Source: Sphingobacteriaceae bacterium DW12 | GTDB taxonomy: Bacteria; Bacteroidota; Bacteroidia; Sphingobacteriales; Sphingobacteriaceae | Assembly (NCBI GenBank): GCA_000783305.1 | Contig: JROE01000008.1 | Coordinates: forward strand, 356,204 to 420,203 | Direction: 5' to 3' | Length of the DNA: 64,000 bases | In this document: positions 36,292-46,322 of the stretch, piece after piece | How positions within the stretch are numbered: position 1 is the first letter of the stretch | How the letters are laid out: each line of letters starts with the position of its first letter | Position numbers and translations under genes: made by a program | Notes under the pieces: model-generated | The model's database searches: none | What the model saw: only the letters and a program-made list of their open reading frames with translations | Told to the model about the DNA's origin: nothing

Positions 36292-36301
36292 ATGATAGGC
36301 C

Positions 36302-36664
36302 CTATTTTCCGAAGTACAATCTAAAATAATAAATCACTAAAGCTAACGAGAATAATAAGATTATGAAATAATCAACCTCTGTAATTTGCCAGTGAATCAA
36401 TCCCTCCGAGTAGAAATAAGAACTCAATAATTTAATGGTATAGGCGATGACAAGTGCAAAATAAAGAGAAGATGTCTTAATAGATATTGATCGTTCGTCC
36501 TCGACACGTTCCCTCGAAGTAAACAACGTAAATAAACCCACCATAAGAGGTACAGTAGCCCCCGCTGAACGGTCTCCAATGATTACAAATATACCAAGTG
36601 TAGTCACCCCAATCCCTACATATCGTTGAAATGAGAAGAGATTCGAAAATTTTTTTGCGTTCAT
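36302..36664 (-). CDS. Small membrane protein paired with XRE regulator
   Basis: 120 residues from the ATG at 36664; a 14-residue upstream extension is possible. Four predicted helices, roughly residues 10-30, 33-48, 62-80 and 90-113 (e.g. VDYFIILLFSLALVIYYF). The cytoplasmic loop holds SRERVEDERSISIK. It resembles the DUF2178-type partners of YozG-like regulators in layout only. The function is unknown. Confidence 0.75.
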   Translation of the reverse strand: MNAKKFSNLFSFQRYVGIGVTTLGIFVIIGDRSAGATVPLMVGLFTLFTSRERVEDERSISIKTSSLYFALVIAYTIKLLSSYFYSEGLIHWQITEVDYFIILLFSLALVIYYFRLYFGK

Positions 36665-36908
36665 ATTCTTTAAGCTTAACACAGTAAAGATAAACAAACT
36701 ACTCAAAAAGACAAGTTTACTTTACTTTTTATTTTTTAACGCGTAACAATCGGAAACTACCGGTAATAGCGTATACATTCCTCTATTTGAATGTTATATC
36801 ATGAAGTTTTTTAGGGAAAAACATCTTGAATGCTAATTTTTGTCCCATAGATTGACCACCTTGCAATATCGAGATTTGGTAACTACCTTTATAAAAACAT
36901 TAAAGACT

Positions 36909-37418
36909 ATGAAGCAGGTTTCAACAGGTTTGTTATGGAGTATATTTATGCTGATAATCGCTTGTAGTGGCACTGATAAAAGCGAGATTGCTGGGCTTAT
37001 CGACACCTTCTATAGCACACGCGAAAACTATGCAAATGTCAATAGGAGTCTACTTTCAGCTGAACTTGTTGCACTCATAGATAGTGCACAGCAAAAGGAA
37101 AAAAAATCTGCTGAAAAGATTTCCAAAAGCAATTATCCTACAGATAAACCTCTTCTTATAGAAGGTGATATCTTTACAGGACTGTATGAAGGATCTACTT
37201 CCCATGAAATACTAGAAATACGTATTCGCGACAGCACTGCCGTCGTGGAGGTCCGTTTCCACAATAATATCGGGGAAAATATTTCCTGGACAGATGATAT
37301 TCATGTACTAAAAAAGGGTAAATGGAAAATAGACAATGTAGTATATGGCCATGAAAATCCTGCTATACTAGGAAGCCTCAAAGAAGTGCTCAGAAGTTTC
37401 AACCAAACTGAACTATAA
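36909..37418 (+). CDS. Predicted lipoprotein of unknown function
   Basis: 169 residues from the ATG at 36909. A basic N-terminus and hydrophobic stretch end in a lipobox LIIAC (Cys at about 19), so it is probably a lipid-anchored periplasmic or outer-membrane protein. The mature part has an N-terminal helix (EIAGLIDTFYSTREN) and a beta-rich C-terminal half (VEVRFHN, HVLKKGKWKIDNV) like DUF3828/NTF2-like domains. No partner is evident; the alpha/beta hydrolase gene follows 66 bases later. Confidence 0.75.
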   Translation: MKQVSTGLLWSIFMLIIACSGTDKSEIAGLIDTFYSTRENYANVNRSLLSAELVALIDSAQQKEKKSAEKISKSNYPTDKPLLIEGDIFTGLYEGSTSHEILEIRIRDSTAVVEVRFHNNIGENISWTDDIHVLKKGKWKIDNVVYGHENPAILGSLKEVLRSFNQTEL

Positions 37419-37484
37419 CACCGTCCTGTCATTAGCAATCCAAGGCAGTGAATACCGTTAGTTAACCGTCAATTCAGATCGTTC

Positions 37485-38447
37485 ATGAAAACAAATAGTC
37501 ATCCTTATCAAACCGACATCCTCGGGCCACCGTATGAGCAAACCGTTTTAAAACTAGCCGATGACTACGAAGGCAAAGTTGTCGCGACCCTAATTCGCAA
37601 AAAGAACTCAGAGAAAACAAAAAAGGCAGCCCTATATATACACGGCTATATCGATTATTTCTTTCAAACTGAAATGGCCGAACGATTCAATCTTCATGGT
37701 TACGACTTTTATGCACTCGATCTTCGAAAATACGGTCGGTCCCACCTTCCTCACCAATCCCTTTTTCTGGTTAAAGATTTGCAAGAATATGATGAAGAGA
37801 TTTCAATGGCATTAGATATCATTGGAGATGAAGGGCATGATACCGTTCTTATGTGCGGGCATTCAACAGGCGGGTTGACCACGACTTACTATACGATACG
37901 ACATCCGAAGCACCCACTCTTAAAAGCGTTGTGGCTCAATAGTCCATTTTACGACTTTAATGTAGATTCATTCACCAAAAAAATTGGTATTCCTCTCGCC
38001 AGCCGATTGGCAGGATTGCTCCCTACTTTACAACTGCCCAATAGACTAAACAAACACTATGCTAGAAGCCTACACAAAGACTATGCTGGTGAATGGAATT
38101 TTAATCTCAACTGGAAACCCCTAGATTTCCCCTATTCATCCATCCACTTCATTAAGGCGGTACATCGGGTACATCGAGTACTCTGGCAAAGCCCTGAAAT
38201 CAGTGTACCAACACTCATCATGTACAGTACCCAAAGTAAAAAAAACAACGAATGGAATGACGATGTGACAAAAAGTGATTTGGTACTCGATGTCAAGGGA
38301 ATTGAAAACCAAGCCAAAAAATTAAAAGGCGATATCACGACTATGTCTGTCAAAAACGGAGTACATGACTTAGTGCTATCTTCCAAAGAAGTAAGAGAAT
38401 TCGTCTATAGCAAACTGTTTGCTTGGTTAACAGAAAAGAGAATCTAG
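37485..38447 (+). CDS. Alpha/beta hydrolase (monoacylglycerol-lipase/lysophospholipase-like)
   Basis: 320 residues, no signal peptide. The fold starts with AALYIHGYIDYF (oxyanion region) and RKYGRS. The nucleophile elbow is GHSTGG, and the catalytic histidine is in NGVHDLVLS. This resembles the Hydrolase_4 family (serine lipases acting on monoglycerides or lysophospholipids). Convergent with the glutamate dehydrogenase gene; no operon partner. Confidence 0.85.
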   Translation: MKTNSHPYQTDILGPPYEQTVLKLADDYEGKVVATLIRKKNSEKTKKAALYIHGYIDYFFQTEMAERFNLHGYDFYALDLRKYGRSHLPHQSLFLVKDLQEYDEEISMALDIIGDEGHDTVLMCGHSTGGLTTTYYTIRHPKHPLLKALWLNSPFYDFNVDSFTKKIGIPLASRLAGLLPTLQLPNRLNKHYARSLHKDYAGEWNFNLNWKPLDFPYSSIHFIKAVHRVHRVLWQSPEISVPTLIMYSTQSKKNNEWNDDVTKSDLVLDVKGIENQAKKLKGDITTMSVKNGVHDLVLSSKEVREFVYSKLFAWLTEKRI

Positions 38448-38577
38448 GATAACGCATCCAAAGAACCTCATTAACAAGTGCGTTAATCCATACCTCAGGC
38501 TATTTTTCAATTCATTAATATATCCCTCAATTCACTTAATTAAAAATGAGGAATATGCAAAGATAGAGAGCTAGTCC

Positions 38578-40002
38578 TTATGGAAAAATACCTAGCTGCT
38601 CATATGCAGCACCCACTTTGTTGATAGCGCAGATAAAAGCAGCCGTTCGAAGGTCATCTACACCTTTCGTATTTACATATACTTCCCTAATCTCTTGATA
38701 AGATCCAATCATCGTATCTTCCAACCCCGAATAGATCAAATCAATCTCATCGGGTCCTCTCAAGATAATTTTTCGTTCAAGCTCAGATACCTTTTTCAAT
38801 GTTAGGGACTCAATAATATTGACCAATTCGGCATACATATTCTCGCTGAATCGCTTTTCCAGTCGACCATACCGCACATGACTAAGATTTTTGAGCCATT
38901 CAAAATACGACACTGTTACCCCTCCTGCATTCAGATACATATCAGGGACTATCCAAACCCCTTTTTTGAGTAGAATAGCATCCGCGTCAGGTGTTAAAGG
39001 TCCATTAGCCGCTTCACCAATAATCTTAGCTTGTATCCGATCAGCATTGCCAGCATGAATCACGGACTCCAGCGCTGCCGGAATTAAAATATCACAAGGT
39101 TGTTCCAATCCATCAGCGCCATTTGCAAGGTCAGTAGCTCCCGCATATTGTAAAATGGATCCTGTGGACTTACGATGTGCGACTACTTCGTCTACATTTA
39201 GACCATCTTCTTTATAAATCGCCCCCTCATATTCAATCAACCCAACCAAGATAGCCCCTGCATCTTGAAAAAACTTAGCCGCATGGTAACCCACATTCCC
39301 TAATCCCTGTACAATCACTCTTTTGCCCTTTATCCCGACACTCAACCCCAATCTCTCCATATCTTCCCTGACAGAACAGACCTCCCGAATACCGAAATAT
39401 ACCCCTAGCCCCGTTGCCTCCGTCCTTCCTTGTACACCACCCTGTGAAAGAGGTTTACCAGTCACACACGCTTGAGCATTCACATCATTCGGATTCAGAG
39501 ATGAATACGTATCCAGTATCCAACTCATTTCTTTCGCACCTGTCCCATAATCAGGTGCGGGCACATCAATACCAGGACCAATAAAATTCTTCTTCACCAA
39601 TTCGGAAGTATAGCGTCTCGTTATTTTTTCAAGTTCAAATTCGGTATACTTGCTTTTGTCGATTTTGATCCCTCCTTTACCACCGCCAAATGGGACATTG
39701 ACAATCGCACATTTATAAGTCATCAAAGCAGCCAATGCCATAACCTCCTCCTGATCAACCTCCATGCTAAACCTTATCCCTCCCTTGCAGGGGAGCTTGT
39801 GATGCGAATGCTGCACACGATAGGCTTCGATTACTTCTACCGTATCGCCTATCTTAACCGGAAATTTGACCCTCAAAATCGAGTTGCAAGCCTTAATCTG
39901 TTCCAGAATACCCGCTGAAAATCGAGTAAAACCAGCCGCTTTATCAAAATTTTGACCAACTCCTTTTAAAAAACTATAATTCTCTTGTGATGAATTCGAC
40001 AT
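38578..40002 (-). CDS. Glu/Leu/Phe/Val dehydrogenase, probable NAD(P)-glutamate dehydrogenase
   Basis: 474 residues. The N-terminal amino-acid-binding domain has CKGGIRFS and PFGGGKGGI with the substrate/catalytic lysines. The C-terminal Rossmann domain has GRTEATGLGV and VIVQGLGNVGYHAAKFF. The sequence fits hexameric glutamate dehydrogenase interconverting glutamate and 2-oxoglutarate plus ammonium. Cofactor preference was not determined. It is slightly longer than typical (about 420-450). It is alone on its strand. Confidence 0.92.
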   Translation of the reverse strand: MSNSSQENYSFLKGVGQNFDKAAGFTRFSAGILEQIKACNSILRVKFPVKIGDTVEVIEAYRVQHSHHKLPCKGGIRFSMEVDQEEVMALAALMTYKCAIVNVPFGGGKGGIKIDKSKYTEFELEKITRRYTSELVKKNFIGPGIDVPAPDYGTGAKEMSWILDTYSSLNPNDVNAQACVTGKPLSQGGVQGRTEATGLGVYFGIREVCSVREDMERLGLSVGIKGKRVIVQGLGNVGYHAAKFFQDAGAILVGLIEYEGAIYKEDGLNVDEVVAHRKSTGSILQYAGATDLANGADGLEQPCDILIPAALESVIHAGNADRIQAKIIGEAANGPLTPDADAILLKKGVWIVPDMYLNAGGVTVSYFEWLKNLSHVRYGRLEKRFSENMYAELVNIIESLTLKKVSELERKIILRGPDEIDLIYSGLEDTMIGSYQEIREVYVNTKGVDDLRTAAFICAINKVGAAYEQLGIFP

Positions 40003-40386
40003 AAAATATAGGTTAGTTTATACTTGATTTCTTATTGTTCTTAAAATCATAACACGGGCTTGTTTACCACTGATTAAAGTTATGATTTTTAACGATTGAA
40101 TAACAACGAAATACACTGACAATCAAATTTTTAAAACTATAACTATGTTTAGGTCATTTTGATAAAAATCATCAAATAGAATCGCTAAATCAATGATAAA
40201 AACATCAGCTTTCGCCCCACAATTCATTCAATTTTTCAATCGCGCATAACAGTACATTTTGTAAATCACCTCTAGCGCCCTCTTGTCTAGCACAAAATAT
40301 TATTGATTTTGCTGTATTGATAAAGTTTAAATGGTAACTTACATCATCATAACCTAGTCACTGCTGAGCGCGACAGAGGTCTTAAA
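40003..40386. other. Intergenic region between divergent GDH and KAS III genes
   Basis: 384 AT-rich bases that must hold both promoters. TATGTTTA near 40141 is one base from a -7 element on the plus strand but far from the KAS III start. No gene, strong palindrome or repeat seen. Confidence 0.3.
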
Positions 40387-41490
40387 ATGTATCCTAATAT
40401 GTCAGATCATATTTACTCGATAATCAAGGGTAGTGGTAGTTACCTACCCACACAAATAGTCAAAAACGATAATTTCTTGACCCATACGTTTTATGATAGT
40501 AGTGGGCAGCAACTTGCAAAAACAAATCAACAAATCATCGACCAACTAGTTCAAATCACCGGAATACAGGAAAGGAGATATGTTGAAGATCATCTAGTAG
40601 CTTCCGATATTGCAACATTCGCGGCCAAAGAAGCACTTCAAAACAGTGGTATAGATCCTGAATCGCTAGATTATATCATCCTAGCCCACAACTTTGGTGA
40701 TATCCGAAGTAACATTGGCCGAAGCGATATGGTACCTAGCCTGGCCTCCAGAGTTAAGTACAACCTAAAGATCAACAATCCGGAGACCATCGCTTACGAT
40801 TTGCCTTTTGGGTGTGCGGGATGGTTACAAGGACTTATCCAAGCAGACCAGTATATCAAAGCAGGCAGTGCCAAACGCATATTGGTAATTGGAGCAGAAA
40901 CTTTGTCCCGTATATGCGACCCCCACGACCGAGATAGTATGATATACTCCGACGGCGCAGGAGCCATTATCTTAGCAGCACAACAAAGTGCTACGCCAAT
41001 AGGCATCATCGCCCACAGTACTAAAACCTATGCCGATCCATTTGCATATTATCTACGATTAGACAAGTCCTATAATCCAAATTATATTGGGAATGACCTT
41101 TTTCTCAAAATGGATGGACGCAAATTATATGAACAAGTTCTTAAAAACGTACCACTTATCATCGACGAAAGTATACAGAAAGCCAAGATTTCAATCACGG
41201 ATATATCCAAATTTCTGATACATCAGGCCAATCTCAAAATGGACGAAGCCGTGCTTACTCGCCTTTTTGAATTGTATGGCATTCTCGAGGTACCACAAAA
41301 TAGGATGCCTATGACGATTTCATTTTTGGGCAATAGTTCCGTTGCCACCATTCCCACCCTTATTGATTTAATTGTACAAGGTAAGCTCCAGCCACACGCT
41401 TTCAAAAAAGGCGAGCATATTGTCATGGCAGCTATGGGAGCTGGAATGAACATCAACAGCCTAGTATACACATTTCCGGAAGATTTTTAG
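40387..41490 (+). CDS. 3-oxoacyl-ACP synthase III family protein (FabH-like)
   Basis: 367 residues. The thiolase-fold catalytic triad is visible: C143 in PFGCAGWLQG, H in LIHQANLKMDEAV and N in FLGNSSVATIPTL. FabH-type enzymes condense an acyl-CoA with malonyl-ACP to start fatty-acid synthesis; it is longer than E. coli FabH (317) and ends GAGMNINSLVY, a form common in Bacteroidota. It is not in a fatty-acid operon, so it could be an accessory initiator, for example for branched chains or a secondary metabolite. An ATG at 40399 is an alternative start. Confidence 0.9.
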   Translation: MYPNMSDHIYSIIKGSGSYLPTQIVKNDNFLTHTFYDSSGQQLAKTNQQIIDQLVQITGIQERRYVEDHLVASDIATFAAKEALQNSGIDPESLDYIILAHNFGDIRSNIGRSDMVPSLASRVKYNLKINNPETIAYDLPFGCAGWLQGLIQADQYIKAGSAKRILVIGAETLSRICDPHDRDSMIYSDGAGAIILAAQQSATPIGIIAHSTKTYADPFAYYLRLDKSYNPNYIGNDLFLKMDGRKLYEQVLKNVPLIIDESIQKAKISITDISKFLIHQANLKMDEAVLTRLFELYGILEVPQNRMPMTISFLGNSSVATIPTLIDLIVQGKLQPHAFKKGEHIVMAAMGAGMNINSLVYTFPEDF

Positions 41491-41508
41491 CAGTTGGCAT
41501 GACAATAC

Positions 41509-42255
41509 CTATTTCCTAAATAGAAGCGCTCTATTATATTCATAGTTCATCCGCGCGATATTTAGGACAGAGATGCCCTGTGGGCATTCGACCTCACAGG
41601 CTTCCGTATTCGAACAATGCCCAAAAGCCTCCCTATCCATCTGCTTGACCATATGGAGTACCCTTTCTTGTCGCTCTTCTTTCCCTTGAGGCAGCAATAC
41701 CATATGATGGATTTTGGCCGAAGTAAACAAGGCAGCACTTCCATTCTTACAAGTTGCGACACACGCACCACAACCGATACATGCGGCCGCATCAAAAGCT
41801 GCTTCGGTCGTTTGATGTGACACTGGAAGTGCATGCGCATCCGGAGCTTGTCCAGTATTGATAGATACAAACCCACCGCTCGAAATAATACGATCGAATG
41901 CCGAACGATCAATTTTTAAATCCTTTTTCACGGGAAAAGCTTCCGAACGAAAAGGTTCAATAAAAATAGTCTCACCATCTTTAAACGTCCGTAAATGCAG
42001 TTGACAAGTGGTTATATTTTTGAGCGGTCCATGTGCGATTCCATTGATCATTACACCACATTGCCCACAAATACCCTCACGACAATCATGGTCAAACTCT
42101 ACTGGATCTTCATCCGATAGCACCAGTTTTTCGTTCAAGGTATCCAGCATTTCCAAAAAAGACATATGCGGGTTTAAGTCCTCCAATATATAATCTACCA
42201 ATTGTCCCTCAGATTCACGATTCTTTTGACGCCAAATTTTTAGGTTCAATTTCAT
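41509..42255 (-). CDS. sdhB: Succinate dehydrogenase/fumarate reductase iron-sulfur subunit
   Basis: 248 residues. The 2Fe-2S cluster cysteines are C58, C63, C66 and C84 (CREGICGQC, TTC). The 4Fe-4S motif is CIGCGACVATC and the 3Fe-4S ligands are in the CSNTEACEVEC segment. It carries electrons from SdhA flavin to quinone at the SdhC heme subunit. It is the last gene of a five-gene operon, 18 bases after sdhA. Confidence 0.97.
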   Translation of the reverse strand: MKLNLKIWRQKNRESEGQLVDYILEDLNPHMSFLEMLDTLNEKLVLSDEDPVEFDHDCREGICGQCGVMINGIAHGPLKNITTCQLHLRTFKDGETIFIEPFRSEAFPVKKDLKIDRSAFDRIISSGGFVSINTGQAPDAHALPVSHQTTEAAFDAAACIGCGACVATCKNGSAALFTSAKIHHMVLLPQGKEERQERVLHMVKQMDREAFGHCSNTEACEVECPQGISVLNIARMNYEYNRALLFRK

Positions 42256-42273
42256 AACTCAATTATCTAATTT

Positions 42274-44190
42274 CTATTTATAACTACGTACTACAGGCTG
42301 CACCACCTCAAATGTCAAGTGTTCCTTGTGAAGAGTAGGCTCTGTTTTCCTAGCGTCCCATTCCCAAGCTGATATAAATTGATACTCTGCATCATTGCGC
42401 ATGGCCTCCCCCTCTTCCGTTTGATATTCCTCTCTAAAATGTGCCCCGCAAGACTCATTTCTAGTCAATGCATCGTAACACATCAATTCGCCGATTTCCA
42501 TATAATCCGCCACCCGCCCTGCTTTTTCCAATTCAGCGTTCATCCCATCTAAATCTCCAGGTATTTTCACGTGTTCATAGAAATTTTCCTTCAGCTTTTT
42601 TATCTCCGAAATGGCCCATTTCAGACCGTCAGCATTTCGGGCCAAACCGCAGTAGTCATAAAGGATTTTACCCAAGGCTTTGTGGTAATAATCTACAGTC
42701 GTATCCCCTTTGATGCGTATCAATCGCAATAGATTTTCTCTTACAGCTGACTCCGCAACCTCAAATTCAACGTCCGTAGTCAACATCTTACCCGTGTGTA
42801 TGTCTCCAGACAAATAATTTGCAATTGTGTAAGGAGCAATAAAATAACCATCAACAGATGCTTGCAGCAATGAATTGGCACCCAATCTATTTGCACCATG
42901 ATCAGCAAAATTAGCTTCCCCCAGAGCAAAAAGACCTGGTATGGTAGTCATCAATTCGTAATCCACCCACAATCCTCCCATAGAAAAATGGGCCGAAGGA
43001 GAAATCATCATAGGAACCTGATAAGCATCATATCCTGTTATTTTATGGTACATGTCAAACAGGTTTCCATATTTCTCTCTAATTTTATCGACTCCTTGTT
43101 CCTTAATCGCCTTTGCAAAATCAAGATAAACTGCATTTTTTAAAGGACCAACACCAAATCCCGCATCTATCCTTTCCTTTGCAGCTCGAGAGGAAATGTC
43201 TCGTGGGGCAAGGTTCCCGAATGCCGGATACCTTCTTTCCAAATAGTAGTCCCTATCTTTTTCAGGGATATCATTTGGCAGGCGACTATCCTCGCGCTGC
43301 AAGGGCACCCATATACGCCCATCATTCCTCAGCGATTCAGACATCAATGTAAGCTTAGATTGGTAATCCCCTGACTGCGGCAACGATGTCGGATGAATCT
43401 GAATCCAACTCGGACTCGCCATAAATGCCCCTTTCTTATGTGCCCTCCAAATGGCCGACCCATTGCACCCCATGGCCAATGTAGATAAGTAATAAATCTT
43501 ACCATACCCTCCAGTTGCTAGTACAACAGCATGTGCAGCGTGCCGCTCCAACGCACCTGTATCCAGATTACGAACAATTGCCCCTCTTGCCTTTCCGTCT
43601 ATTACCACAAGGTCAAGCATCTCATGCCTAGAAAATAACTGAACGGTCTTCTTTCCTACCTGTCTCATCAAAGCCTGATAAGCCCCTAGCAACAGCTGTT
43701 GCCCAGTCTGTCCCCTTGCGTAGAAAGTCCGACTTACTTGCACCCCACCAAAAGAGCGATTATTCAGGTAGCCACCATACTCCCTACCAAAAGGGACTCC
43801 TTGTGCCACAGCCTGGTCAATTAAGTTAAGCGAGCACTCTGCCATTCGATACACATTCGCCTCTCGTGCCCTGAAATCTCCGCCTTTCAAGGTATCTACA
43901 AACATTCGATACACACTGTCCCCATCATTTTTATAGTTTTTTGCTGCATTAACACCACCTTGAGCCGCCACAGAGTGGGCCCTTCTTGGGCTATCCTGAA
44001 AACAAAAAACTTTCACTTGATAGCCCATCTCTCCAAGAGAAGCCGCGATCGAACTGCCAGCAAGGCCTGTTCCAATCACGATAACCTCAAGCTTCTTCCG
44101 ATTCGCCGGATTAACAAGTTTTGCAGTTTTTTTATAATTCTCCCATTTGCGCTCCAAGGGCCCCTCGGGAATCTTCGCATTTAAATCCAT
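42274..44190 (-). CDS. sdhA: Succinate dehydrogenase/fumarate reductase flavoprotein subunit
   Basis: 638 residues with the FAD dinucleotide fold [19 protein letters not shown] and the flavin-attachment region [15 protein letters not shown], where the His preceding SVAAQGG is the covalent flavin ligand. Capping-domain and active-site residues include [10 protein letters not shown] and a later R-rich active-site segment. It oxidises succinate to fumarate and is closer to the Bacteroidota/Bacillus SdhA than to mitochondrial forms. Confidence 0.97.
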   Translation of the reverse strand: MDLNAKIPEGPLERKWENYKKTAKLVNPANRKKLEVIVIGTGLAGSSIAASLGEMGYQVKVFCFQDSPRRAHSVAAQGGVNAAKNYKNDGDSVYRMFVDTLKGGDFRAREANVYRMAECSLNLIDQAVAQGVPFGREYGGYLNNRSFGGVQVSRTFYARGQTGQQLLLGAYQALMRQVGKKTVQLFSRHEMLDLVVIDGKARGAIVRNLDTGALERHAAHAVVLATGGYGKIYYLSTLAMGCNGSAIWRAHKKGAFMASPSWIQIHPTSLPQSGDYQSKLTLMSESLRNDGRIWVPLQREDSRLPNDIPEKDRDYYLERRYPAFGNLAPRDISSRAAKERIDAGFGVGPLKNAVYLDFAKAIKEQGVDKIREKYGNLFDMYHKITGYDAYQVPMMISPSAHFSMGGLWVDYELMTTIPGLFALGEANFADHGANRLGANSLLQASVDGYFIAPYTIANYLSGDIHTGKMLTTDVEFEVAESAVRENLLRLIRIKGDTTVDYYHKALGKILYDYCGLARNADGLKWAISEIKKLKENFYEHVKIPGDLDGMNAELEKAGRVADYMEIGELMCYDALTRNESCGAHFREEYQTEEGEAMRNDAEYQFISAWEWDARKTEPTLHKEHLTFEVVQPVVRSYK

Positions 44191-44206
44191 TTCGTTTATT
44201 CTTAAA

Positions 44207-44863
44207 TTAATGCATCGTGAAATAAATATAAATAGGCATCATCGCAAACCCTATACAGATGACTACCGCATAGATCTCCCCAACAGTCTTTAGCCATTTC
44301 ATATACTTGGGATGAAAGAGTCCTAATGTCCGAAAAGCGCTGTGAACCCCATGTATTAAATGATAGCACAGGGCGATCATTGACACAACATAGATGATGA
44401 CGTACCACCATTCTTGAAATGTAGTAACGACTAGCAAATACAAATCTCTATGCCCATTGCCATCCAACGGCAATTCGCCAAACTTGTACACATACCAAAA
44501 GTTTTGAAAATGAATCACTAAAAAAATAAAAATAATTGTCCCCAAAACACCCATATTGCGGCTGTACCACTTACTAGCGCGATCCCGCCCATCTCTTTTA
44601 TACGGCTTCGACGCCTTTCGATTCTTGATGGTAATCACCAAGGCATCTAGCATATGTAGAAGAATACTGAGATACAGCACATACGACACTATTTTAATAA
44701 GTACATTGCCAGACAAGAAGTTTGAATACCAATTAAATTGAAGCCGAGCCTCTTCTGGGGGTAGGAATAATTGAAGATTCCCCAACAAATGGATAATAAG
44801 GAAAAAACACAGAAAAAGTCCTGTCAGACACATAACTATTTTTCGAGCGAGTGTTGTCAACAT
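44207..44863 (-). CDS. sdhC: Succinate dehydrogenase cytochrome b558 subunit
   Basis: 218 residues from the ATG at 44863; a 44887 start would overlap the transporter stop. Five helices, with heme-ligand histidines such as [11 protein letters not shown] (helix 1), [14 protein letters not shown] and [12 protein letters not shown]. This is the large diheme b558-type anchor that works without an SdhD. It reduces or oxidises menaquinone in the inner membrane. The start lies 10 bases after the transporter stop and the stop 16 bases before sdhA, so tightly operonic. Confidence 0.94.
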   Translation of the reverse strand: MLTTLARKIVMCLTGLFLCFFLIIHLLGNLQLFLPPEEARLQFNWYSNFLSGNVLIKIVSYVLYLSILLHMLDALVITIKNRKASKPYKRDGRDRASKWYSRNMGVLGTIIFIFLVIHFQNFWYVYKFGELPLDGNGHRDLYLLVVTTFQEWWYVIIYVVSMIALCYHLIHGVHSAFRTLGLFHPKYMKWLKTVGEIYAVVICIGFAMMPIYIYFTMH

Positions 44864-44873
44864 ATGCTTATCG

Positions 44874-46304
44874 TTAATAATAACCAATTACTTTCATCCA
44901 TAATCCTCCTATCACCATGTAGATAATCAACAGTACTATACCAATCTCCAACCCTCTCAGCCACCAAGCCTTTAACTCTACATAGCCGCTCCCGAAGTAC
45001 ACCGGGGCCGGACCATGACCATAATGAGTAAGTACGCCATAAATAGACCCCATAAAACCCAGCATCATGGCCAATAGCATAGGTGGAATACCCAGTGAGA
45101 CACCCACTCCCAGTAGTGCCGCATACATTGCAGCAACGTGCGCTGTAGCACTCGCAAATATATAGTGGCTAAAAAAGTAGACCAAAATGATAACAGGAAA
45201 AGCAATCATCCAATTAAGGCCACCAATTTGTACCCGAACCAAATCACTGAACCAACCTATGAATCCCAATTCATTCAACGAACTCGCCATCATGACCAAT
45301 ACTGCAAACCAGACAATGGTATCCCAAGCTCCTTTTTCAGATTTCACATCCTCCCATGTCAATACTGAAGTCAACAACAGTAATGTGAGTCCAATGAATG
45401 CTGTAGTTGTCGCGTCAATTGACAGTGACGCACCGAAAATCCACAACACCAGTAAGATAAAAAACGCTAGCAACATCAGCCACTCGTTCATCTTTATTGG
45501 CCCCATCTCTTTTAATTTGTCATTCGCCATCTTCGCCGCCCCCTCAGTTTTCTTCAATTCTGGTGGATATAATTTATAGAGTACAAGCGGAACGATAAAA
45601 AATGCGGCGAGACCCGGTACAAATCCAGCAATCGCCCAAGACATCCAAGTGATATCAATGCCCAGATTCGCAGCGAATTTCTGGCACATTGGGTTGCTGG
45701 CCGTTCCTGTCAAAAACATGGACGACGCGATAAGATTCATATAATAACTATTCAAGGTCAAAAAAGCGCCAAGCTTTCGGTGAGTCTTATTATCGTCGGG
45801 CACAGAACCAAAACTAATCGCCATAGATTTCATAATCGGGTAGATTATACCTCCACCCCGAGCTGTATTGCTCGGAATCGCGGGAGCCAAGCATACATCC
45901 GCCAGTCCTAGCCCATAAGCCAGTCCCAAGGAGCTTTTACCAAATATCCGAATAAACAAAAAAGCTATTCGATTACCTAGCCCTGTCTTTATAAAACCCC
46001 TTGCTATGAAAAATGAAATTCCAATTAGCCAGATGACTTTATCTCCGAACCCACTCAGGGACTTAACGATTGAAGCACTTGCATTTCCAGGGGCCAATAC
46101 CTGAGTAAACGCTGTAAAAGCAATTGCCATCATACACATCGTTCCCATTGGAGCTGCCTTAAGGATAATTCCCAAAATAGTGGATGCAAATATTGCAAAT
46201 AGGTGCCAAGCCTCCGGTGTTACACCTTCCGGTATAGGCATAAACCAGATAGCCAATGCAACCAGAAAGGTAATGCCAATCTTCTTAATGTTAATTTCCT
46301 TCAT
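44874..46304 (-). CDS. DASS family sodium-coupled dicarboxylate (anion) symporter
   Basis: 476 residues with about 12 membrane segments and the two SNT-like substrate motifs of the DASS family (IPSNTARGGG and TGTASNPM). Family members import succinate, malate, fumarate, citrate or 2-oxoglutarate. Here it sits between an outer-membrane porin and sdhCAB in one operon, so a C4-dicarboxylate such as succinate or fumarate is the natural guess. It is the inner-membrane step. Confidence 0.93.
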   Translation of the reverse strand: MKEINIKKIGITFLVALAIWFMPIPEGVTPEAWHLFAIFASTILGIILKAAPMGTMCMMAIAFTAFTQVLAPGNASASIVKSLSGFGDKVIWLIGISFFIARGFIKTGLGNRIAFLFIRIFGKSSLGLAYGLGLADVCLAPAIPSNTARGGGIIYPIMKSMAISFGSVPDDNKTHRKLGAFLTLNSYYMNLIASSMFLTGTASNPMCQKFAANLGIDITWMSWAIAGFVPGLAAFFIVPLVLYKLYPPELKKTEGAAKMANDKLKEMGPIKMNEWLMLLAFFILLVLWIFGASLSIDATTTAFIGLTLLLLTSVLTWEDVKSEKGAWDTIVWFAVLVMMASSLNELGFIGWFSDLVRVQIGGLNWMIAFPVIILVYFFSHYIFASATAHVAAMYAALLGVGVSLGIPPMLLAMMLGFMGSIYGVLTHYGHGPAPVYFGSGYVELKAWWLRGLEIGIVLLIIYMVIGGLWMKVIGYY

Positions 46305-46322
46305 ATCTTAGGGGTTAGTTTT